This document shows, in pieces, positions 17,849 through 26,072 of a stretch of 64,000 nt of DNA (position 1 is the first letter of the stretch; every line of letters starts with the position of its first letter). The notes below the pieces were generated by a model. The model saw only the letters and a list, made by a program, of their open reading frames with translations. It ran no database searches and was not told the DNA's origin. The DNA is from Treponema sp. (lineage in GTDB: Bacteria > Spirochaetota > Spirochaetia > Treponematales > Treponemataceae): positions 1 to 64,000 of the forward strand of contig JAFSJX010000003.1 in the NCBI GenBank assembly GCA_017449285.1, written 5' to 3'. Both the position numbers and the translations under genes were made by a program.

Positions 17849-19015
17849 TTATAAGTCACACAGTTCCAGAAACTTAGCCGTAATATTTTCCCACCTGCGG
17901 TCTGACAAATCAAACTGATAGTCACAAGTTTTTTGTGAGACGGCATTCCGCACCGCAGAGATAAAATCCTCGTAAGTGTAGGTGACCGCCGCCCCCACAT
18001 CGCTCAGTTTAGGCGTGTCGCAGTAGGCTACAATCGGCTTACGGGCGGCCATGGCCTGATAGTATTTTGCCGTGATTCCAAGCGGGCGGTTCTTGTAAAA
18101 GTCTGTGATGTATGGAACCATGACCACCGCGCAGTTTGTAATCCATGCGGGCACTTCGGCAGGCGGAATGCCTGGAACATAAAAAAGATTTTTGTATGTT
18201 TTAACCTTTTCCTGAATCTCTGTAGAAGGAAAATTCGGGCAGACTACGATATAGTTGAAGTCCGTGTTTTGTTCCGCCGCCAAAAAGAGCAGGTTCCATT
18301 CCACTTCCCAAGCCCCTACATAGAGAATTGTGTTCGGTTTTTGCAGGAGTTCTGGTGTATCGTATTTTTTTTCGTAACTTTCGATGTCAACGCCGTTTGA
18401 AAGGAGCGTGTAGCGAATCGCCGTGTCAAAGTCAGGAATTTTGCGGCGGTACAAGTCCAGCCCTTCCTGGTTTACGATGATGTTGAGGTCTGCCGTTTTC
18501 ATGATATGGGTTTCGTTTGTAACATAGCGGGAAAGCGCGCCGTCGTACATGAGGGGGTCGCTCGGGCGGTAGACCATTTTTGCGTTGGGGTACATTTTTT
18601 TGAGCCGGTCGATAAAAATCATGCCGTCACAACTTTCAAAGACAAAAACATCAGTGCCGTCCAGCCATTTTTTTGCGAATCGGCGGAAACTGGTAAACGA
18701 AAACCGCTCCAGCGCGTTCATCATGCCGTCGGAAAGAATCTTGTTCGCGCCGTTCGGGAGTTTGAGCGTGGCGAGCGTCACGTTATGCAGGCGGCTTTTT
18801 CCCACCTCGTATGAGATTCCTTTCTGCAGTGCTTGAATCGATTTTTTGTTGTACAGTTCCTGATGCATGAAGTAGCTGTAGTAGGGGCGGGGAAAACTGA
18901 AGAAGACGACCTCGATTCCCGCATTGCATGCGGCCTCCGCAAATTTATGAAAGCCGCCGAGACGGTTTGACTTCCAGTTGTGTCCTGTAAGGAAAGTGAT
19001 TTTATGGATGCTCAT
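17849..19015 (-). CDS. GumK-like glycosyltransferase (possible glucuronosyltransferase)
   Basis: 388 residues, GT-B fold. The N-terminus ITFLTGHNWKSNRLGGFHKF and the middle VYRPSDPLMYDG resemble the GumK (GT70) family, which moves glucuronic acid from UDP-GlcA onto a lipid-linked oligosaccharide. The C-terminal half contains ILYVGAWEVEWNLLF and a donor-side stretch NRPLGITAKYYQAMAARKP. UDP-glucose dehydrogenase, which makes UDP-GlcA, lies five bases upstream, which supports the assignment. The exact family is recalled, not searched. Confidence 0.68.
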   Translation of the reverse strand: MSIHKITFLTGHNWKSNRLGGFHKFAEAACNAGIEVVFFSFPRPYYSYFMHQELYNKKSIQALQKGISYEVGKSRLHNVTLATLKLPNGANKILSDGMMNALERFSFTSFRRFAKKWLDGTDVFVFESCDGMIFIDRLKKMYPNAKMVYRPSDPLMYDGALSRYVTNETHIMKTADLNIIVNQEGLDLYRRKIPDFDTAIRYTLLSNGVDIESYEKKYDTPELLQKPNTILYVGAWEVEWNLLFLAAEQNTDFNYIVVCPNFPSTEIQEKVKTYKNLFYVPGIPPAEVPAWITNCAVVMVPYITDFYKNRPLGITAKYYQAMAARKPIVAYCDTPKLSDVGAAVTYTYEDFISAVRNAVSQKTCDYQFDLSDRRWENITAKFLELCDL

Positions 19016-19020
19016 GATGG

Positions 19021-20205
19021 TTAATCCCTCAAATAAATATCCCGTGTATACACCTTGTCGCGCACATCAGAAAGTTCGTCCGTAAAGCGGTTTGCAAGAA
19101 TGACATCACATTTTGACTTGAAGGCTGTCAAATCATGCTCCACGCGGAACCGCTCAAATTCATCCTGCTGCAATGTCGGCTCAAAAATCACCACCTCAAC
19201 GCCTTCGCCACGAAGCAATTTCATCACATCCTGAATGGAACTCTGGCGGAAATTGTCGCTGTTCGCTTTCATCGTAAGACGGAAAATTCCCACCGTGCGC
19301 GGATTGCGGCTCAAAACATGGTGCGCTATGTATTCCTTTCGCGTGCGGTTTGACTCAACTATTGCTGTCATAAGATTCTGCGGAATGTTCGCGTAATTTG
19401 CGAGAAGCTGTTTTGTATCCTTTGGAAGGCAGTAGCCGCCGTAACCGAAAGAAGGATTGTTGTAGCCGTCACCGATTCGTGGGTCAAGGCAGACTCCGCC
19501 GATAATCGCCTGTGTGTCAAGTCCGTGCATTTCTGCGTAGGTGTCAAGCTCGTTGAAGTAGCTCACGCGTAAAGCAAGATATGTGTTTGCAAAGAGTTTT
19601 ATCGCCTCGGCTTCCGTTGTGTGCGTATATAAAACAGGAATTTCTTTTTTGACAGCCCCTTCCTGCAAAAGGGAAGCGAATGTGCGGGCGGCTTCTTCCA
19701 TTGCGGAATTGTCTTTTGGCGTGCCGACAACGATGCGGCTAGGGTAGAGATTGTCGTAAAGAGCGTGACCTTCCCGCAAAAATTCCGGTGCAAAAAGAAT
19801 GTTTTTAATCCCGAATTTTTCAACCACGCTTTCTGTGTAGCCGACTGGAATAGTTGATTTTATGACGATAACGGCTTGTGGCGCATATTTTTTTACCATT
19901 TCAATGACCGCCTCTACGCTTGATGTGTCAAAATAATTTTTGGCAGGGTCGTAGTTCGTGGGGGTGGCGATGATGACAAATTTTGCGTCCGTGTAGGCGG
20001 AGCGTGCGTCCGTGGTCGCCTTTAAGTTTAGGTCTTTTGCGGCGAGATATTCTTCGATTTCTTTGTCACGAATGGGAGACTTTTTAGAGTTAATCAGGTC
20101 AATTTTTGACTGCAAGATGTCAACAGCGTAAACTTCATTGTGCTGAGCCAACAAAACTGAAAGTGAAAGACCGACATACCCGGTACCTGCGACTGTAATT
20201 TTCAT
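19021..20205 (-). CDS. ugd: UDP-glucose 6-dehydrogenase
   Basis: 394 residues. It oxidises UDP-glucose to UDP-glucuronate with two NAD+. Rossmann start [19 protein letters not shown], then STIPVGYTE and FAPEFLREG, with the catalytic Cys in [15 protein letters not shown] (about residue 251). It is first of the minus-strand glycan operon that continues to 6883 or 4123. Its promoter (20215-20243) puts the transcription start beside the ATG, so the mRNA is probably leaderless. The product is likely used by the adjacent GumK-like transferase. Confidence 0.95.
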   Translation of the reverse strand: MKITVAGTGYVGLSLSVLLAQHNEVYAVDILQSKIDLINSKKSPIRDKEIEEYLAAKDLNLKATTDARSAYTDAKFVIIATPTNYDPAKNYFDTSSVEAVIEMVKKYAPQAVIVIKSTIPVGYTESVVEKFGIKNILFAPEFLREGHALYDNLYPSRIVVGTPKDNSAMEEAARTFASLLQEGAVKKEIPVLYTHTTEAEAIKLFANTYLALRVSYFNELDTYAEMHGLDTQAIIGGVCLDPRIGDGYNNPSFGYGGYCLPKDTKQLLANYANIPQNLMTAIVESNRTRKEYIAHHVLSRNPRTVGIFRLTMKANSDNFRQSSIQDVMKLLRGEGVEVVIFEPTLQQDEFERFRVEHDLTAFKSKCDVILANRFTDELSDVRDKVYTRDIYLRD

Positions 20206-20214
20206 AACAGGACT

Positions 20215-20243
20215 AGTTTAGCATGTCAGAATGTTTTATACAA
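20215..20243 (-). promoter_or_regulatory. Promoter of ugd (near-leaderless)
   Basis: Minus strand: -35 TTGTAT (20238-20243), 17-base spacer, -10 TAAACT (20215-20220), then nine bases to the ATG. No Shine-Dalgarno sequence is present between them. Confidence 0.5.
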
Positions 20244-20298
20244 TCGGATATGAATTATAGAAAAAACGATTATTCTATGATATTATTAATATACAGAT

Positions 20299-20967
20299 AT
20301 GAAAATCTACCACGGCTCAGAAAACATAATACAATCTCCTCAATTTGGTTTTGGAAATCCGCATAATGATTACGGACTAGGATTTTATTGCACGGAGAAT
20401 ATGGAACTTGCAAAAGAATGGGCATGTCAGAAAAACAAAGACGGATTTGCAAACTGCTATGAGCTGAATACAAGCGGGCTTTCTATCCTTGATTTGTCCA
20501 GAAGCAATTTTTCCATTTTGCACTGGCTTTCAATCCTCATGCAGAACCGTGTTTTTTCGCCAAAATCTCCGCTGGGAAAACAAAACCTTGATTTTCTTTT
20601 TCAAACTTTCAGGATTCCTTATAAAGATTACGATGTAATTTTCGGCTATCGTGCGAATGACTCGTACTTTTCTTTTGCAAGTGATTTTTTGGAGAATGTA
20701 ATTCCAATACAGTCGCTGGCAACTTCTATGAAACTTGGAAGTCTTGGTGTTCAAGTAGTTTTGAAATCAGAAAAGGCATTCTCGCAGATAAACTTCATCA
20801 AGTCAGAAAAAGCCGAAGCAGACGTTTATTTTTCAAAGTACAAAGCCCGTGACGCCAAAGCGCGCTCTGATTATCTTCAGCATTTGCGAAGGCAAAACTT
20901 TCAGGAAGGAACTTACCTCATAGACATTGCCCGAAAGCCGGAGTTGTTGAATGACTTACCCTTATGA
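20299..20967 (+). CDS. DUF3990 family protein, ADP-ribosyltransferase-like (candidate toxin)
   Basis: 222 residues. The N-terminus has the DUF3990 pattern: KIYHGSENII, then NDYGLGFYCTE and LAKEWACQ. In ADP-ribosyltransferase-fold proteins the His of YHGS and the Tyr of GFYCT line the NAD pocket; a later Glu could complete the set but I cannot assign it. The gene overlaps the next by 17 bases. It is transcribed opposite to the whole surrounding glycan locus, which suggests an independent inserted unit. DUF3990 proteins often occur with small partners in toxin-antitoxin-like pairs; that role is inferred here. Confidence 0.7.
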   Translation: MKIYHGSENIIQSPQFGFGNPHNDYGLGFYCTENMELAKEWACQKNKDGFANCYELNTSGLSILDLSRSNFSILHWLSILMQNRVFSPKSPLGKQNLDFLFQTFRIPYKDYDVIFGYRANDSYFSFASDFLENVIPIQSLATSMKLGSLGVQVVLKSEKAFSQINFIKSEKAEADVYFSKYKARDAKARSDYLQHLRRQNFQEGTYLIDIARKPELLNDLPL

Positions 20968-21406
20968 CGAATCTTATTTATCTGATGTGCAGAAGAATCT
21001 TGGCTTTTTCTTTCAGTTTTTGATGTGGAATTTGAAACTTTCGCCAGAAGAAGCCCAAAAGATATTCCTCACCTCGCAGATTCCAGAGCAGATTGAAATT
21101 GGAAATCCTGATTTTTTGTGCGGAAAGTCCGGTTTTGAACTTGCCATGATTGCCCTCCCGAATCAGGATTTGCACGAAAAAATCAAACAGGCCGTTGAAG
21201 AGCCGTTTTACCCTCAGGCTGAATACTGGTGCGGATATGTTCTTGCCTACTGTCAGTGGAAGCACAATGTGCCGTTCAGTCTGATTTTGCAAAACTATCC
21301 GCTGGAGCGTCTTATGCAAAGCTACCATCTCTTGCACGAAGCGGATATTACAAAGGCTGACGAGATTGTGATGGGGAATAGCCAAATAAACTCATCTTTT
21401 CAATAA
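20951..21406 (+). CDS. Unknown protein paired with DUF3990 (candidate antitoxin)
   Basis: 151 residues, no membrane segment or signal peptide, predicted mostly helical. Contains FFFQFLMWNLKLSPEEAQK near the N-terminus, a pattern reminiscent of the helical DUF3791-type partners of DUF3990 but longer. Its ATG lies inside the end of the DUF3990 gene (17-base overlap), so the pair is translationally coupled. The downstream convergent gene ends at 21455. I do not recognise a named family with confidence; the antitoxin role is inferred from position. Confidence 0.55.
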   Translation: MTYPYDESYLSDVQKNLGFFFQFLMWNLKLSPEEAQKIFLTSQIPEQIEIGNPDFLCGKSGFELAMIALPNQDLHEKIKQAVEEPFYPQAEYWCGYVLAYCQWKHNVPFSLILQNYPLERLMQSYHLLHEADITKADEIVMGNSQINSSFQ

Positions 21407-21454
21407 GACAGAACTTGTTCTATGGACTCTCCAGTATCTTATCTAGTTCTGATT

Positions 21455-22411
21455 TCAGCGTTGTTTTTTGTTTTCCTGCTCATTCGGGCACACAAGAGAC
21501 GTGGTCAAATTTATAAATGCGGTCATAGAATGAATGAGATTTTCTGATTTCATCTTTTCTTTTGAGAGATTTGTCTTGAGTATCATATTAGTAGATACAT
21601 CCTCTAAGTGCTTGATTTGTATGTTCGGAACGTACAACATTTTAAGATTTTGCTGCTGACATTGCAGATGCAAAATATCTTCTTCAAAATATAAAAATGT
21701 TTCTGGATAAAAAGCATAATCACGCGCCTGTATAAAATCTTTTGAAAAAATATAACAAGCACCTTGCAATACGGGATTCTCGTACACTTTTGTTCTGTCA
21801 AGATTGACTTGCTTTATCTTTTTGGGGAAGAAGAGTGTTTTTATGATTTTTTTTACTGGTGCAAGCAATCGGTTTTTGTAATAGTGGAATGCAAAATGAG
21901 GTAATTCTCTTTGCAGTCTGCTCCGCATTTTTGTAACATTTTCTTTAGAATTGCCGTTTAGATAGAGCGGATTTTGATGCCTTTTTGTTTTGGGATTATA
22001 AATGTCAGGGCCAAGCACGGCAAAATTCTGCTCATCGTATATGCGCTGTATATCTTCCAAAAAAGCCGCATCGTCAATGAGAACATCATTATTCATTACG
22101 ATGATAAAATCGGGACTAAAGAGTGTTTTTGCATATTCATAACCGATATTATTTCCTTTTGCAAAACCGAGATTTGCTTTATTGAGAATAACATGAACCT
22201 TTTCTTGTGTTGCAAAAGTATCTGCTAGTTGCTGCCCGCTGCCGTTTGGAGAAGCATTGTCCACGACAACAATGTGTATTTCCGACTCGCCAAAATTATT
22301 CAGCAATGTGGAAACACATTCGTAAGTCATATCATAAGCAAGATAATGAAGAATAACAAATGCTGTCATCATAGTTGTTCTTTTCTTATTTCTGCTGTGT
22401 ATAACAGCCAT
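21455..22411 (-). CDS. GT2 glycosyltransferase (rhamnosyltransferase/WbbL-like)
   Basis: Up to 318 residues. GT-A fold: AFVILHYLAYDMTYECV, VVVDNASPNGSG, LGFAKGNNIGYEYA, and the metal motif IVMNNDVLIDD. Then VLQGACYIFSKDF and FLYFEEDI with the catalytic-base region. This is the pattern of rhamnosyl/galactofuranosyl transferases such as WbbL; dTDP-rhamnose is made at 36.9-41.2 kb. The frame opens at ATG 22411, but family alignment would start just as well at ATG 22372 or 22369, and none has a good ribosome site. Separated from the rest of the minus operon by the plus-strand DUF3990 pair. Confidence 0.8.
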   Translation of the reverse strand: MAVIHSRNKKRTTMMTAFVILHYLAYDMTYECVSTLLNNFGESEIHIVVVDNASPNGSGQQLADTFATQEKVHVILNKANLGFAKGNNIGYEYAKTLFSPDFIIVMNNDVLIDDAAFLEDIQRIYDEQNFAVLGPDIYNPKTKRHQNPLYLNGNSKENVTKMRSRLQRELPHFAFHYYKNRLLAPVKKIIKTLFFPKKIKQVNLDRTKVYENPVLQGACYIFSKDFIQARDYAFYPETFLYFEEDILHLQCQQQNLKMLYVPNIQIKHLEDVSTNMILKTNLSKEKMKSENLIHSMTAFINLTTSLVCPNEQENKKQR

Positions 22412-22565
22412 TCTGTCTTCAGTTTATATAAAAACAAACGATTTTTTAGCAAAAAAACGCTCTTCCTTGTTATGATGCTTCTTTTTTTCAAAAGAATCAA
22501 TCTGTAAATAGACAAAATAATAAAGTTTTCTGCTTTTTATAAGTTTTTTTCTCACTTTTTCATAG

Positions 22566-23088
22566 ACAGAATGGCTGTGGCGTTGGATAAGACTGCATTA
22601 TTTTAAGTTCTGTGGAATAAAAATTATTTGGATAGTAAACAATAAAGTACCTCATGATGATAACAAGGCGTGGGCAACAAGAATGATGCGAACGCTTATA
22701 AAGTCATCATATAAAATTGTCATACTTTGCAGAGATTCTGTACCGGTTCTTAAAAATCTGGTAAAAAAAGAAAGTATCTGGAAAGATAAAATTGTACATC
22801 TGCCGCATCCTAATTACATTGATGCATATAAAAAAACAAATTCAGTTTTTTCATCTGCCAATGAAGTGTTCAAAATACTTTTCTTCGGGAGTATTCGCCC
22901 CTAAGATTGGTACCGTTAAAGATTTTCCTGACGACACTCTTTTTTACGGATATGAATATCAAAATGACTCTGAGCATGAAGATAAACTGCTGGAAATGAT
23001 ACAAAAAGCATACGATGACTATAGAGAGGATTGTAAGTCTTGCGAAAAAAAAGGAGAGGCATTGTATACATTACAAAACCTGTCATAA
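22566..23088 (+). pseudogene. Decayed glycosyltransferase remnant
   Basis: A plus-strand frame from about 22566 reads like the N-terminal half of a GT4-type transferase (IIWIVNNKVPHDDNKAW; KIVHLPHPNYIDAY; VFKILFFGSIRP) and then hits TAA near 22900, exactly where a YKN/YKG donor motif should follow. Another frame then gives a C-terminal-like tail (FPDDTLFYGYEYQND; EDKLLEMIQKAYDDY) up to the stop at 23086-23088. No start codon sits at the front. An internal deletion plus frameshift explains this. The flanks 22412-22565 and 23092-23215 hold nothing I can support. Confidence 0.65.
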
Positions 23089-23215
23089 AATATCCTCAAA
23101 ATCTGCTTGCGTTATTGCGTGCTTTTGACAAATCATTTGACAGCATTGTAGAAGGGCGAGGTGACATTCTTCTAGTTTGCACGGTGGCATTTTTATCATA
23201 TACATACGTATAAAC

Positions 23216-23244
23216 TTGATAATATAGATGTTATCTGCTATAAT
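23216..23244 (+). promoter_or_regulatory. Promoter of the CDP-dideoxyhexose operon
   Basis: TTGATA (23216-23221), exactly 17 bases, then a perfect TATAAT (23239-23244). It predicts a start near 23251 and a leader of about 40 bases ending in the ribosome site AAGAAGG (23279-23285), which lies six bases before an ACG codon at 23292. Confidence 0.65.
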
Positions 23245-23291
23245 TGAACAGTAAATTTTAATCAGATGAATTTTAGTCAAGAAGGTAGAAA

Positions 23292-24086
23292 ACGAAAACA
23301 TTAATTCTTGCAGGTGGAATGGGAACTCGGCTCGGAGAAGAGACAAAACTTATTCCCAAACCTATGGTTGAAATCGGCGGTTACCCAATTCTCTGGCACA
23401 TCATGAAGATTTATAGCCATTATGGTTACAATGATTTCGTAATCCTTACAGGTTACAAAGGGCATGTAATCAAAGATTACTTCTTAAACTACTACAATCG
23501 TTACAGCGATATGACAATTGATATGGCTAAAAATGATGTGCAGATTCATAAGATGCGTTCTGAAAATTGGACTGTAACTATGCTTTATACTGGTGCTGAC
23601 ACAATGACTGCAGGGCGCATTCAGAAGGCAAAAAAATATATCGGAAATGAACCGTTCATGTTGACTTATGGTGATGGCGTTTCTGATGTTAATATCGAAA
23701 AACTTGTTGATGCTCATGCTAAATCTGGAAAACTTGTTACTTTAACTGCCGTGCAGCCGGAGGGACGGTTTGGAGCTTTGGATATTCAACCTGACGGAAC
23801 AATCAGTCAGTTTCAGGAAAAACCAAGTGATGCATGGATAAACGGCGGCTTCTTTGTTTGTGAAAGCAAGGCTTTAGATTATATTCCTGCTGATTCGCAT
23901 GACATTATGTGGGAACGCGCACCTCTTCAAAATATAGCGAAAGATGGACAACTTCACGCATACAAACATGCAGGTTTCTGGCATCCAATGGATATGCTCA
24001 AAGATAAAGAAGATTTGAATAAACTTTGGATGAGTGGAAAAGCCCCATGGATGGTTTGGGACGAATTGGGGAGCAGAGGATATTAA
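23292..24086 (+). CDS. rfbF: Glucose-1-phosphate cytidylyltransferase, apparent ACG start
   Basis: Makes CDP-glucose, the first step to CDP-3,6-dideoxyhexoses. Seen: ILAGGMGTRLGEETKLIPKP, then IGGYPILWHIMKIYSHYG, YGDGVSDVN and PEGRFGALDI. The family begins MK-x-x-ILAGG. Here the matching codons are ACG AAA ACA TTA ATT CTT, preceded by an in-frame TAG, so no ATG, GTG or TTG precedes the nucleotide-binding loop. The AAGAAGG site is ideally spaced for the ACG. The first Met (23319) would delete half of the essential GG-x-GTRL loop. Either ACG initiates, the start codon has mutated, or the base is a sequencing error. The stop overlaps the rfbG start (TAATG). Confidence 0.87.
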   Translation, partial: TKTLILAGGMGTRLGEETKLIPKPMVEIGGYPILWHIMKIYSHYGYNDFVILTGYKGHVIKDYFLNYYNRYSDMTIDMAKNDVQIHKMRSENWTVTMLYTGADTMTAGRIQKAKKYIGNEPFMLTYGDGVSDVNIEKLVDAHAKSGKLVTLTAVQPEGRFGALDIQPDGTISQFQEKPSDAWINGGFFVCESKALDYIPADSHDIMWERAPLQNIAKDGQLHAYKHAGFWHPMDMLKDKEDLNKLWMSGKAPWMVWDELGSRGY

Positions 24087-25141
24087 TGGATTTGTCTTTT
24101 TATAAAGGAAAAAAGGTCTTTTTAACTGGTCATACAGGTTTTAAGGGAACGTGGCTTTCTCGTATTTTGATTCTTGCAGGAGCAGAGGTTACTGGTTATT
24201 CTCTTGAGCCGCCAACAACTCCAAGCCTTTTTGAGCAGACAAAAACGGCAAGTCAGATGAAATCAATTATTGGTGATATTCGGGATGGCGCAAGATTAAA
24301 AACTGAAATGCTTGAAGCAAAACCGGATATTGTATTACATCTTGCTGCGCAACCAATTGTTAGAGCTTCTTATAAAGATCCTGTTGGTACTTATGAAAGC
24401 AATGTAATGGGTACTGTGAATATCCTTGAGGCTGTTCGTGCCTGTCCTTCTGTAAAGTCCTTTGTAAATGTCACAACAGATAAAGTGTATTTAAATAAGG
24501 AATGGACATGGGGATATCGTGAAAACGAAGAGCTATGTGGTTTTGACCCATATTCAAATTCCAAATCGTGTTCAGAACTTGTCACATATAGTTATAAGAA
24601 TTCTTTCTTTAATGAAAAGACTTCTCCTGCTATCAGTACAGCCCGTAGCGGAAATGTAATCGGCGGTGGTGATTATGCCACCGACAGAATTATTCCAGAC
24701 TGTATTCGCGCTGTAGAATCTGGTAAAGAAATAATTTTAAGAAATCCAAATTCTACCCGTCCTTATCAGCATGTGCTTGAGTGTTTGCGGGGGTATCTTA
24801 CTCTTGCAAAAGCACAGTATGAAGACAAATCCTTTGTTGGTTCTTACAATTTTGGACCTGATGATGAAAGTTGTGTTACAACAGGCGAACTTGCCACGCT
24901 TTTCTGTGAGAACTGGGGTGAAGGTGCTAAATGGAAAAATGTCAGTGAAGCCAATGCCCCGCATGAAGCAAATTTTTTGAAATTGGACTGCTCAAAAAGC
25001 AAAACAGTTCTTGGCTGGTATCCGCAGTGGGGAATTCGTGATGCAATAAAAAAGATTGTAGAGTGGGAAAAAGCGGTACAAGCAGGAACTGCTGCTTCTG
25101 AAATCACTGATAAACAGATTAAAGAATATTTTGGGATGTAA
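24086..25141 (+). CDS. rfbG: CDP-glucose 4,6-dehydratase
   Basis: 351 residues from the ATG at 24086, which shares one base with the rfbF stop; a longer frame reaches back into rfbF but lacks family similarity. SDR fold: VFLTGHTGFKGTWLSRIL (NAD loop), LAAQPIVRASY, VTTDKVY, and the active-site Tyr-Lys in DPYSNSKSCSEL. Then ARSGNVIGGGDYATDRIIPD, typical of RfbG. It converts CDP-glucose to CDP-4-keto-6-deoxyglucose, the substrate of RfbH. Confidence 0.95.
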   Translation: MDLSFYKGKKVFLTGHTGFKGTWLSRILILAGAEVTGYSLEPPTTPSLFEQTKTASQMKSIIGDIRDGARLKTEMLEAKPDIVLHLAAQPIVRASYKDPVGTYESNVMGTVNILEAVRACPSVKSFVNVTTDKVYLNKEWTWGYRENEELCGFDPYSNSKSCSELVTYSYKNSFFNEKTSPAISTARSGNVIGGGDYATDRIIPDCIRAVESGKEIILRNPNSTRPYQHVLECLRGYLTLAKAQYEDKSFVGSYNFGPDDESCVTTGELATLFCENWGEGAKWKNVSEANAPHEANFLKLDCSKSKTVLGWYPQWGIRDAIKKIVEWEKAVQAGTAASEITDKQIKEYFGM

Positions 25142-25144
25142 GAT

Positions 25145-26056
25145 ATGAAAAAAGCTATTGTAACTGGAGCAAGTGGATTTATCGGAAAACAGCTTGTTGC
25201 AGAACTTCTTTCACGAAAGGTTGAAGTAGTTGCCATCGATATTCGATTTGATGATGTTTTGTTGAACAATAATAAAGTCACTTGTATAGATTGCAAGGAT
25301 AAATCTCCGTTTGACTTGGAAGAATCATTAAAGGAACAAAAAGCAGATACTTTCTTTCATCTTGCATGGGCTGGAACTTCTGGCCAGTTGCGTGCAGATT
25401 ATTCTGTACAGTTAAACAATGTAAAACTTGCCTGTGATTATGTAATGCTTTCATCAAAGATTGCCTGCAAACGTTTTGTTTATGCATCAAGCATAAATGA
25501 GATGGAAACCTATGAATATCTCCAGAGCGATGATATTAATCCAAGCGGCGGGTATATTTATGGTGTTGGTAAACTCGCGGCTCACCTGATGGGGGAAACG
25601 GTTGCAAAGCTGAATGGTGTTGAATTTATTCCTGTAATAATCACAAATATTTATGGTGCTGGAGAAAAATCAGCACGTCTTATAAACACTTCTATTCGTC
25701 AACTTTTGAATAAAGAACATTGTTCGTTTACAGAAGGTAAGCAGACTTACGATTTCATCTATATAACAGATGCCATTGCTTCTATTGTTGAAGTTGCAGA
25801 AAAGGGCAAAGCTTTTAATCGCTATTATATCGGAAGCGGTAATCCAAAGCCTCTTAGAGAATTTCTTTTGGAAATGAAAGATGTTGTTGCCCCTGATGCG
25901 GAACTTGGATTAGGAGATTTGCCGTTCAATGGAATTGATATTGATTACAGCCAGTTTAAGCTTAAAAAAGTTGAGGAAGATACTGGCTATAAAAATAAGA
26001 TTCCATTCCGCGATGGGATTAAGATGACAATGGAGTTTATAAAAGCAGAAGAATAA
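25145..26056 (+). CDS. NAD-dependent epimerase/dehydratase, CDP-dideoxyhexose 4-ketoreductase-like
   Basis: 303 residues, extended SDR. NAD loop VTGASGFIGKQLV, then FHLAWAGTSG, ASSINEME and the catalytic YGVGK (about residues 139-143). It lies between rfbG and rfbH, three bases after the former. In comparable operons the SDR of this position reduces the 4-keto group of the CDP-3,6-dideoxy sugar (paratose/abequose/ascarylose synthases). Which stereoisomer is made cannot be told from sequence. Confidence 0.78.
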   Translation: MKKAIVTGASGFIGKQLVAELLSRKVEVVAIDIRFDDVLLNNNKVTCIDCKDKSPFDLEESLKEQKADTFFHLAWAGTSGQLRADYSVQLNNVKLACDYVMLSSKIACKRFVYASSINEMETYEYLQSDDINPSGGYIYGVGKLAAHLMGETVAKLNGVEFIPVIITNIYGAGEKSARLINTSIRQLLNKEHCSFTEGKQTYDFIYITDAIASIVEVAEKGKAFNRYYIGSGNPKPLREFLLEMKDVVAPDAELGLGDLPFNGIDIDYSQFKLKKVEEDTGYKNKIPFRDGIKMTMEFIKAEE

Positions 26057-26072
26057 CTATAGGGGAATAAAT

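Noticed and set aside
23083-23346. 87-codon minus-strand ORF across the rfbF start
   Set aside because: The TATAAT promoter and ribosome site of rfbF lie in it on the other strand; only its end looks mildly protein-like and no family was recognised.
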